Program-made: the position numbers and the translations under genes
Shown: piece by piece, positions 56,048-64,000 of the stretch
How the letters are laid out: the number at the start of each line of letters is the position of its first letter
Numbering within the stretch: the first letter of the stretch is position 1
Notes under the pieces: model-generated
What the model was told of the DNA's origin: nothing
Seen by the model: only the letters and a program-made list of their open reading frames with translations
Databases searched by the model: none
Source: Anisodus tanguticus
Lineage: Eukaryota > Streptophyta > Magnoliopsida > Solanales > Solanaceae
Direction: 5' to 3'
DNA length: 64,000 bases
Assembly: GCA_034509755.1 (NCBI GenBank)
Contig: CM067552.1
Location: forward strand, 14,045,001 to 14,109,000

Positions 56048-57610
56048 CTTCCCCTCAGTCGAAGCGGGAGGAGGCCGAACGCTAAGGCTGGATCGGAAGT
56101 TGGTGAAGAGATGTCTCGGTAGTCCCTTTGTGAAAATATCTGCATACTGATAGGAGGAAGGCACATGTAATATTTTTACCTGACCAAGGACAACCTTCTC
56201 ACGCACAAAGTGAATATCCATCTCGATATGCTTGGTCCGCTGATGTTGAACCAGATTGTGAGACATATAGATAGCAGATATGTTGTCACGGTAGACTATA
56301 GACGCCTTTCGCAGTGGACACTGGAGCTCCAAAAGAAGTTTTCGAAGCCAACAGATCTCGGCACCGACATTAGCAACTTTGCGATACTCTGCTTCAGCAC
56401 TCAAACGGGATAGCATGGCCTGTCGCTTGGCTGACCATGAAATAAGATTATTCCCAAGAAATATACAGTAGCCTGAGGTGGAGCGACGTGTATCTGGGCA
56501 TCCTGTCCAATCTGCATCCGTGTAGGAGAGTAACTTGGTTGGGGCAGAGGGGTAGAGATGCAGTCCAAAGTCCAGTGTACCCTGAACGTATCTGATAATA
56601 CGTTTGAGGGCCGCAAAATGGGACTCTCGAGGGTCGTGCATAAACAGACACACATGTTGAACGACATATGCAATATCAGGCCTAGTGAATGTAAGATACT
56701 GAAGGGCACCTGCAAGACTCCGATATAGAGTGGGATCAGAAACGGGCGCACCCTCATTGGCACTGAGCTTGGATTTCGAGTCAACCGGAGTTGGCATAAT
56801 TTTACAATTTGCCATCTTAGCCCTGTACACTATCTCTTCCGCATATTTGCACTGATACAAAAACATAGTAGCTGCATATCTGGTCACGGATATACCCAAG
56901 AAATAACTCAGCTTGCCTAAGTCACTCATAGCAAATTTAGTTTTGAGTAGAGCAATGATTTCATTCTTCAAACCGTCAGAGGAGGCAGTAAGAACAATGT
57001 CATCCACATATAATAGCAAATAAGCAGTGCTGCTACCTCGATGAAAAGTGAAGAGAGAGTTATCACACCTGCTGCATATAAATATGATCTGTATAAGATA
57101 CTTGGCAAAATGATCATAGCAAGTATGGGGTGCCTATTTCAAGCCATACAATGACTTCCTGAGAGGACATACAAACTACAGAATTACCGGATGAACAAAG
57201 CCAGGGGTTGATGCATGTACACAGTTTCTTTCAAATCCCCATGAAGAAATACATTCTTGATATCAAGCTGACGAATCGGCCAATGCATGCCCATAGCAAT
57301 ACTGAGAAAAGTCTGAATAGTAGCCGGTTTAACAACCGGACTGAATGTCTCACCACAATCAATACCCTCATGCTAAATAGTGCCATTAGCAACCAGTCTT
57401 GCCTTATACCGCTCCAAGTCACCACTGTCTCTGTACTTGTGATGAAATAGCCACATGCATCAGATAACATTCACACCATCTGCTCTAGGTACCAAATCCC
57501 AAGTGTTCTGCTTGATTAAAGCATTAGATTACTCGCACATGGCCGCATTCCAATTAGGGTCCAGTTTGGCTAGTTTTGGATTTTTTTAGAATGGGTGATA
57601 TGGTTTGTGT
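56042..57610 (-). pseudogene. E5 reverse transcriptase and RNase H
   Basis: 56042-57019 is open for 325 codons, starting MLLYVDDIVLTASSDG (intact catalytic aspartates) and running through LGISVTRYAATMF, TRPDIAYVVQHV, YTDADWTGCPDTRR, SAEAEYR, VYRDNISAIYMS (a cysteine of VYCDN replaced by arginine) and DIFTKGLPRHLF. The finger and palm part at 57020-57610 has stops and frame changes. Confidence 0.89.
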
Positions 57611-57617
57611 GGAGAGG

Positions 57618-58449
57618 TTAAAATGGACCTTGGGTTTGAAAATTCCATGTTGTGCACGAGTCTCCATACGGTGGGTAGGCAGTGGTGGTTGGTCTGGGTT
57701 TTGTGGCTGCTGGCTGGCGGGTTTTGGAGGCAGCAGTGGTTCTGGTTAGGTAGGAGACATGGGTGGGTCGATCAGTAGGGTGTTCGACTGAGAGTTGGGA
57801 GGTTGTTGGGTGGAGACGACGCTGGACAGTGGTAAGGACGGAGCTGCTGGTGTAGGCTCCGCAGGAATAGTATGCTGCCGGTGGCACATCGACTGGAGAA
57901 TAGGGGATAGACTCGGCTCATCGAGAAAGGTGTAATCCGTGGTTTGAAATTTTTGGAGGTTTGAGAACGGAAAGGTCATTTCGTCAAATGTGACGTGATG
58001 TGAGATAATGATTTTATGAGTGGCAATGTCATAGTACAGGTAACCCCAATGAGTAGGAGAGAGACCAATGAAGATGCAGGGCATGGTGCGTGGGGCGAGT
58101 TTGTGTGGAGTAGTGAAGGCCAGGTTGGGTAGCGTAGGCAGCTGAAAATGCGGAGATGGTCATAGGATGGGAACCTACGGTATAAGATTTCAGTGGGGGT
58201 CTTATTTTGGAGAGTGTTGGTTGGTAAAATATTAAGGAGGTACTCTACCATTTTAACAGCATAGACCCAGAATGGTGGTAGAAGACATGCATGAAACAAT
58301 AAGGTACGAACCATGTTATTGATGGTGCGTATAATTCGTTCAGCCTTTCCATTTTGGGATGAAGTGTAGGGACAAGAAAAATGGAAAACCATGCCTTGTT
58401 TAGAGCAGAAATTGTGAAATGCGGTTATTAAATTCACGTCCATTATCAC
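57618..58449 (-). pseudogene. E5 integrase C-terminus and linker, frameshifted
   Basis: 57976-58449 has FHFSCPYTSSQNGKAERIIR (catalytic glutamate), VEYLLNILPTNTLQNKTP and LRIFSCLRYPTW. 57746-58084 has CIFIGLSPTHWGYLYYDI. 57618-57887 is the threonine/proline-rich linker. Frame changes occur at about 58080 and 57880. Confidence 0.85.
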
Positions 58450-58461
58450 ATTGGAAAGATT

Positions 58462-59260
58462 TTATGGATTTTTCAAACTGTGTTTTAATGAATTTTTGAA
58501 ATTCAAGGAACTTGGCAAAAACTTCAGATTTGAATTTGATTGGGTAAATCCAGACAAAGTGTGAAAATCATCTAAGAATACTAGATAAAATTTGTGACCC
58601 AAGGAACTAACAACCGGAGATGTCCACAAATCAGCATGAATAATACCAAATAGAGAAAAATTAACACTGTTGGTTGACATAAATGGAAGATGAGTATGTT
58701 TGCCGAGTGGGCAAGAAAGGCTTTGTTGGGCAAGTTTCCCATTATTACATTGAATACGCTTATTAGTTCTAAGAAAAGTAAAGACAGGGTCTCCTGGGTG
58801 TCCAAGTCTATTATGCCAAGTTGACGGAGAGATAGCTGCAAGGGAGATGGGTGAATGTGGTTTGACAGCGGAAGATTGAGTGAAGGGGAAGAGGTCTCCC
58901 ACACTATAACAACGCATAAGAATTTTCCTCGTATTGAGATCCTTCACAGAAAAACCAAAAGGGTCAAATTCAACAGACACAAAATTATTGTTAGTGAATT
59001 TTCTAACAGAGATTAAGTTTTTAATGATGTTAGGGGTGTAGAGGACATGACTTAGGGAGAAATGTGGGTGGGGATATTTGGTATGTGTGTTACCATAACC
59101 TTCAATTGGAATGCGGTGCCCATTGCCAACAGTAATAAATTGAGGACACTTTAATCGATGCATTTGAGATAAATTACCTGACGACCGGGTGAGATGAGAT
59201 GTGGCTCCGGTGTCAATGTATTAATTATCATCGGGTTGTTGAAGGTTCAGTGTGTTGAAG
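58462..59260 (-). pseudogene. E5 protease, zinc-binding region and integrase start
   Basis: 58462-59163 is open for 233 codons: TVGNGHRIPIEGYGN, LIKNLISVRKF-like sequence, FDPFGFSVKDLNTR, WHNRLGHPGDPVFTFL, CPLGKHTHL, HADLWTSPV. The active-site DTG lies just upstream at about 59200-59215, preceded by a stop in place of the tryptophan codon of NWY-DTG. Confidence 0.86.
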
Positions 59261-59272
59261 GCCTGGCCCAAA

Positions 59273-60372
59273 TCAGTTAGGGCCAAGCTGCTGGCTTGCG
59301 GATGTTGAGTGGCCGAGGACAGGTGGGCTTACTTTGTGGACTGGTGGGCCTGCCTGTTGGCTGGGGCGTGGCCCAAAACATCCGGTGACCATGCTTGCTG
59401 GAACTGGGCCCCTGAAGTTGGGTAGGGGCAGGCAGGCGAGGCCCAGTTCGCGGTATTGGGCCACTGTTGCTGCCCAGCTCACTGAAAATAGAGAGCAGGG
59501 TTTGGGCCTGGATGCTGCTGGTTCCGGTTTCCCTTGCCGCGGCCCTTCCCTTTATTGTTATTACCGCGACCTCTGATGCCACGCCCTCTGCCGCGGGACT
59601 GCTGGTGCTGGTGGTCTTGCGGTGATGGCTGGGTGGTGGTAGCCGCCGGTGGTGCCATGCCGTCAACAGCTAGTGCCTTATGATTGTACTCCTCTTGTTT
59701 AGCACGGCGGGTCTCTTCCAATAAAAGTTGCGAACGTGCTTTGTTGAAGCTTGGTAGGGGGTCGGCCTGTTGAATCATCGTTGCAAGTGTATCATATTCA
59801 CCTTTCGGTAAACCCGCAACTAGTTGAAGTACCATCTTGGTTTCTGAAACAGATGTCCCTATGTTGGAAAGTTGGTCGGTTATGAGTTTCAGTTGTTTAC
59901 AATATTCGGACATGTTGTTAAAATTCTTAAGACGCGTATTGTTGAACTGCTCTTCCAAATATACGGCCCGAGTATTTTTATTATCCTGAAAAATTTCTTC
60001 TAACCGTACCCAAAGTTCACGTGCCGTAGCACCTGTTTTCATGATAGTACACAACAAGTCTTTAGAGATGGTGCTGTAGATCCACTGTTTGGCGATGGAG
60101 TCAAGGAGACGCTAGGTCGAGTCTGCAACATCGGTTGGACGAAGAACAGAATCATCAATATGGTCGAGCACATTGTACGCACATGCATGAATATAGAACA
60201 GTTCTATCCACATAGAATATTGACAGTCTTCTTAGTCAAGAATTATAGGGATAAAATTCTTGATGTTGGTAACGGCGAATGCCGGATGAAAAGAAGACGA
60301 TGAACGTTGAGGGGGGTTGTCAAGTGTGCCAGTGGAAGAATCGGAATTGGTGGGGGAAGTAGGGCGAGACAT
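59273..60372 (-). pseudogene. E5 gag with RG-rich tail
   Basis: The gag ATG is at 60370-60372. A TAA stands near the start (before EDCQYSMW), where relatives need a sense codon. 59479-60057 is open for 192 codons: TARELWVRLEEIFQDNKN, LITDQLSNIGTSVSETK, VLQLVAGLPKGEYDTL and the tail SRGRGRGIRGRGNNNKGKG. There is no CCHC motif. Confidence 0.87.
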
Positions 60373-60486
60373 GGTGGTAAATTGTTGCCGTCGGCCGAGA
60401 GGGAATTTATTTATTTATTTATTTTGATTTTTTTGGGTGGTGTCGGCCGAGTGGGAGGGAAAAGAGAAAAGTAGGGACTAGAGTTT

Positions 60487-60500
60487 CGCTATTGATACCA
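60487..60500 (-). other. E5 primer-binding site (mutated)
   Basis: Element strand TGGTATCAATAGCG; E3 has TGGTATCAAGAGCC at the same place. The changes probably weaken tRNA-Met priming. Confidence 0.85.
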
Positions 60501-60707
60501 TGTAAGATTTGAATAATTTCCCTTAGGGATTCCTTTCATTAATCACAATATATATAGTTGTACAGAGGTTGATTCCTAATATAATAAGAATCCTAACTTA
60601 CCTTAAATGGTTGATTCCTAATACAATATGAATCCTAAGTTACCTTAAATATACATGTATCATAATTACAAAATATAATGTGAATATTCGGAGAATATTC
60701 GCTAATA
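60501..60707 (-). repeat. E5 5' LTR (207 bp)
   Basis: Similar to 55852-56047 with one additional 11-bp unit (GAATATTC twice). Element strand TATTAGCGAATATTCTCCGA ... ATCTTACA. Confidence 0.94.
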
Positions 60708-60712
60708 CGTCA

Positions 60713-61601
60713 TACTCCGTAAAACATTCAACTAGTTGCTGAAAGTTGAACAAATACTTCTGGATGTGCTACCTTCTAAAAGGTGCGGGTGTGGAATGGT
60801 AGGATGGAGAACCACATGTACGGCCTTTTAGCCCCTTATTCACTTTTGTTAGTAAGTAGTTATAGGGGGGGGGGGGGTTACAAAACGTCAGAATATACTT
60901 CACTGGTTGGCATTACTGAATAAACATTTCAGGTAACTCTGAAGGATTTTTGGCTACATATAACTTCAGGAGAGCGTATTAATCATATCTCACTGATGCT
61001 TGCTAAGTTCAGTAACAACTCTCAGGATGAAAAATCTCCAAGAGTTTAATAGCATAGTATGTGTGATTACATAATGTCCTTCTAGGTAAGGTTTCAGGTA
61101 TTCTTACAACATTACAAAAGCACCGCCACGCAACCACTACAAATGCAGAACATACATGAAAATACTGCAGAAGTAAACAACTAGATGCAGCTAAGCATAA
61201 ATACTTCACCATAACACATATCGTTTTGTTTCATCTCAACTTAAAAGTTCTGTCAAATTCCAGACAAGACACATAAGACAAAATGCAAGTATCACGTGGA
61301 ATTAGTCGAGGTGCACTCAAGCTAGACCGGATACCACGGTCATAAGACAAACTACAAACAAAGTTCAGAATGCACCTACGTCGTTAAATGACTACAACGA
61401 TCCAATATAACCAGAATTTCTTATCAACATTATTATGGAAAGACAAAATTTACCTTGCATGACCCATTCACGCGTTTCAGTATTGCTAAGGTGTTGCAAA
61501 AGGAACTGTGCCACCTTAAATTGAATTAATGAAACATCCAAATAGTAAGTTAAATTTCTAATAATTTGTATTAACTCTTCGTCTGAATACAACATTTGTA
61601 T
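60713..61601. other. Unidentified host stretch between E5 and E7
   Basis: About 0.9 kb, AT-rich, with a G run near 60866-60878. One possible minus-strand exon-like piece (61456-61515, encoding VAQFLLQHLSNTETREWVMQ before a GTAAAT donor) could not be assigned to a protein I know. No other coding signal. Confidence 0.45.
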
Positions 61602-61945
61602 TGTTAAATAAGGCAATATACCGTGATATACACTGAATACACAGAAGTGTATATCACAGGAATACAGTGGACAGTGGCCCAGCTCGGCAGATCACAAGGT
61701 CCAATAATCAGCAATCTGCCGAGCCCATCACGGGTAGATTGTAGGCATTGCAATCTTGTATATATGGTTTATATATTTGTAGTATATTGTAGTGTAAAGG
61801 TTACCTTAATTAGTATTATACACTTACCATAATTGTATAGTTAGAATTATGGTAGAATAAGGTTTTAGGAATAGGATTCTCCTATTTGTAACTTGTATAT
61901 ATAGCTTTCAATTAATGAAAATAATCAAGGGGATTATTTCTTTCA
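61602..61945 (+). repeat. E7 5' LTR (344 bp)
   Basis: TGTTAAATAAGG ... TTTCTTTCA. The 3' half matches the E6 LTR. The 5' half contains an inverted pair (CTCGGCAGAT and ATCTGCCGAG at 61682-61720) which could fold into a hairpin and which is absent from E6. Confidence 0.88.
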
Positions 61946-61958
61946 TGGTATCAAAGGA
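61946..61958 (+). other. E7 primer-binding site
   Basis: TGGTATCAAAGGA directly after the LTR, a variant of the tRNA-Met complement. Confidence 0.85.
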
Positions 61959-62104
61959 CTAGGTCTAACAAATTTTCTCTCCCAAATTTTCTACCATTCT
62001 CGGCCGACCCCCCCCCCCCCGGATTTCTCTTCCAAAATTTGTCTTCCGCTCTCAAAATCTCTCTTACTATTCCCAAATTTCCCCTCCTTCTTTGTTCTTT
62101 CAAT

Positions 62105-63058
62105 ATGTCTAAGAACAATTATCATCCTGCCCTCATGGTTTCTAACGTCAAGAACAGTATCCCTATTGTGCTTGAAATGGAAAACGTCCAATATGCGACG
62201 TGGGCAGAATTGTTTAAAATTCACGCTATCTCCCATCAAGTTATCCATCACATAATTCCTCCCACTACACCTCTTACCGTGGAGGATCCTCGGTTATGGA
62301 TTACTCTCGATGCTACCGTTCTCCAGTGGATCTATTCCACTATTTCGGTTGACCTTTTACAGACGATTATTGAGCCAGATACCACGGCTATGGCTACCTG
62401 GAATAGATTGTGTGACATATTCCAAGATAACCAACATTCATGTGCCATCACACTCGAGCAGGAATTCTCTGTAGTTCGCATGGAAGAATTTTCAAATGTA
62501 TCTGCATATTGCAAGAAACTCAAGGAGTTGGCGGATCAACACCGTAATGTTGGCGCACCTGTAACAAATAATCGTCTGGTTCTACAACTGGTTGTCAGTC
62601 TTTCTGAGGCCTATAATGGCGTTGGGACTCTCCTTCATCAAAGAAACCCACTTCCCGCTTTTTATCAAGCCCGCTCCATGCTTACTTTGGAAGAAGCCGG
62701 TTTGGCTAAGAAGGCGGCTACCGGAGCAAGCCCCGTCGTCATGATGGCATCCTCCACCAATTCTTCAGGTTTTGTTGATAATTCGGGCCAAAACCGTACT
62801 CATGGTGGAAGCAAAAATAATCATAAGAATAATAACAAAAACCACGGGGGCAAACGCGGCGGCTCCGGTGGAGGTTCCGGCGGTCAGCAGGCCGGCAGTG
62901 GGCCCCGTCCAGTGAACAGTGGCCCTCCACCCTACTGGTCCCAGCAGTGGGGCCCATGGCAGTGGGGATGGGGCAATGGGCCATGGGCCAACAACCCCTA
63001 TTTTCTAGCAGCGTCCAGCAGCCAGTGGGCTGGCCAGTCCTTCAGGCCCAACAGCTAG
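62105..63058 (+). CDS. E7 gag, open frame with W/G-rich tail
   Basis: The first ATG of the reading frame is at 62105 (MSKNNYHPALMVSNVKN); the frame is open for 317 codons to a TAG at 63056-63058. VQYATWAELFKI, LWITLDATVLQWIYST, WNRLCDIFQDNQ, LKELADQHRNVGAPVTNN and LVLQLVVSL are copia gag motifs. The tail has GKRGGSGGGSGG and PYWSQQWGPWQWGWG and no CCHC knuckle. It is the only gag in the window without an internal stop. In relatives the polyprotein continues without a stop here. Confidence 0.88.
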   Translation: MSKNNYHPALMVSNVKNSIPIVLEMENVQYATWAELFKIHAISHQVIHHIIPPTTPLTVEDPRLWITLDATVLQWIYSTISVDLLQTIIEPDTTAMATWNRLCDIFQDNQHSCAITLEQEFSVVRMEEFSNVSAYCKKLKELADQHRNVGAPVTNNRLVLQLVVSLSEAYNGVGTLLHQRNPLPAFYQARSMLTLEEAGLAKKAATGASPVVMMASSTNSSGFVDNSGQNRTHGGSKNNHKNNNKNHGGKRGGSGGGSGGQQAGSGPRPVNSGPPPYWSQQWGPWQWGWGNGPWANNPYFLAASSSQWAGQSFRPNS

Positions 63059-63199
63059 TAGTCACGGCCCACTGCCTACTGGCCCAGCAATTCTAGTAGT
63101 TTCAAAATTCCAACACTTACGGCCCACAACCCAGTTCTGGGCTTCTTGGGCCCCGGCCTCTGCAAGCTCACCACGCAGCGGGCCCCACTCCTACCGACA

Positions 63200-64000
63200 T
63201 TGAGATCGCAATGCACACACTTGGGTTGACACAACTGGATCCAAATTAGTACATGGACACCGGCGCAACGACACACATGACCTCCGATCAAGGTACTCTC
63301 TCGTCTTATTTCAATTTGAGCAACCCTCGTGGTATAATTGTCGGAAATGGTAACTTCATTCCAATTCAGGGTTATGGTCATAAAACGTTGTCTCCCCCCA
63401 ATCCACCCCTTATCTTGACAAATACTTTACATGCCCCCAAATTGATTAAAAACTTAGTGTCTGTCCGCAAGTTCACCACTGACAATTCCATTTCTGTTGA
63501 ATTTGATCCTTTTGGTTTCTCTGTGAAGGATTTCAAGACGGGGAGTCCTCTCATGATGTGTGACAGTAGGGGAGATCTGTATCCTATCACACCCGGTTTC
63601 AGTCCATCGAGTCAAGCCTTGCCAACAACTTTTGCAGCCATTTCTCCTTCTTTGTGGCATGCTCACCTTGGTCATCCGGGATCTTCTATTTTATCAGTTT
63701 TAGATAAAAATAGCTTTATTTCTTGTAAGGGTATGAGTCGTACTTATATTTGTCAATCTTGTTCGTTAGGAAAAATTGTTAAGTTGCCATTTGTGAACTC
63801 AAATTCTCATACTTCAATGCCATTTGATATTATTCATAGCGACCTATGGACGTCTCCTGTGCTAAGTTCGTTAGGTCATCGAATTATGTTCTTTTTTGGA
63901 TGATTATTCTAAATTTTTGTGGACGTTTCCAATTGACAATAAATCACAAGTGTTTTCTGTCTTCATTAAATTTAGAGCATTCATTAGAACACAATTCGAA
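63200..64000 (+). pseudogene. E7 protease and integrase start
   Basis: A TAG replaces the tryptophan codon just before YMDTGATTHMTS (D-T-G intact, 63253-63264). The frame then runs 216 codons through VGNGNFIPIQGYG, LIKNLVSVRKFTT, FDPFGFSVKDF, WHAHLGHPGSSILSVL, CQSCSLGKIV and HSDLWTSPV. A one-base change near 63895 shifts the frame before LDDYSKFLWTF, which continues to the window end. Confidence 0.87.

Larger units (their letters stand above)
55852..60707 (-). mobile_element. Ty1/copia (Ale-like) element E5, full length, 4856 bp
   Basis: Flanked by a perfect 5-bp duplication CGTCA (55847-55851 and 60708-60712). LTRs 55852-56047 and 60501-60707; family of E3 and E4. Minus-strand order: gag, protease, integrase, reverse transcriptase, RNase H. 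Several frames are long, but stops occur in gag, protease and the palm region. Confidence 0.96.
61602..64000 (+). mobile_element. Ty1/copia (Ale-like) element E7, 5' half (continues outside)
   Basis: 5' LTR (61602-61945), primer-binding site, gag, protease and the start of integrase on the plus strand; the rest lies beyond the window. The LTR is related to that of E6, so the two are one family. A stop separates gag from protease and a frame change occurs near 63900. Confidence 0.92.

Noticed and set aside
61456..61515. Possible host exon (minus) encoding VAQFLLQHLSNTETREWVMQ with a GTAAAT donor
   Set aside because: I do not recognise the protein, and it does not fit the known N-terminus of PRFB1. 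Sixty bases are too few to call.

Overview
This is nuclear DNA from a flowering plant, and almost all of it is transposable elements. I recognise one host gene: a minus-strand, multi-exon gene for plastid-type peptide chain release factor 2 (PRFB1-like). Five exons are visible at 38692-38912, 37484-37687, 36641-36856, 17331-17517 and 16450-16754. The reading frame is kept across all four junctions, and the SPF and GGQ motifs are intact. Two in-frame TAA codons and two changes at conserved residues suggest that this copy is decayed or silenced. The 5' (transit peptide) exon was not found. The SINE tails, the RTE and L1 LINEs, the gypsy LTR and the protein sequence resemble what I know from asterids, most of all Solanaceae. 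That placement comes from memory and was not searched.

Layout. 1-9179: a Ty1/copia element with long LTRs (E1, minus), its gag split by a 934-bp non-autonomous hAT. 9180-11610: flank with a tandem duplication, an inverted-repeat block and a SINE. 11611-16420: complete Ale-like copia E2 (target site duplication, TSD, CTACT), inserted 29 bp downstream of the PRFB1 stop and in the same orientation. 16450-17517: last two exons. 17518-36640: a 19.1-kb intron, about 87% transposon: copia E3 (18095-22905), a Tourist-like MITE, L1 remains broken by a hAT fragment and an RTE insertion, a SINE, and an RTE LINE (28532-36490) carrying three nested insertions. 36641-38912: three exons and a TRIM with a foldback MITE inside its LTR.

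38913-64000: truncated copia E6 (40053-43327) lies between two copies of a 0.73-kb host segment. The second copy is interrupted by copia E4 (43501-55072, plus), which is itself split by an 8.8-kb chromodomain gypsy (44288-53124, minus). Then come copia E5 (55852-60707, minus), a 0.9-kb unidentified stretch, and the 5' half of copia E7 (61602 to the window end, plus).

E3, E4 and E5 are one family whose LTRs begin with TA rather than TG. E6 and E7 are a second family and E2 a third. No element has intact coding capacity across its whole length. I saw no tRNA, rRNA or CRISPR array. I did not find a credible undescribed biological system. The most informative content is the layered insertion history, which can be read to the base through TSDs, and the state of the release-factor gene inside it.
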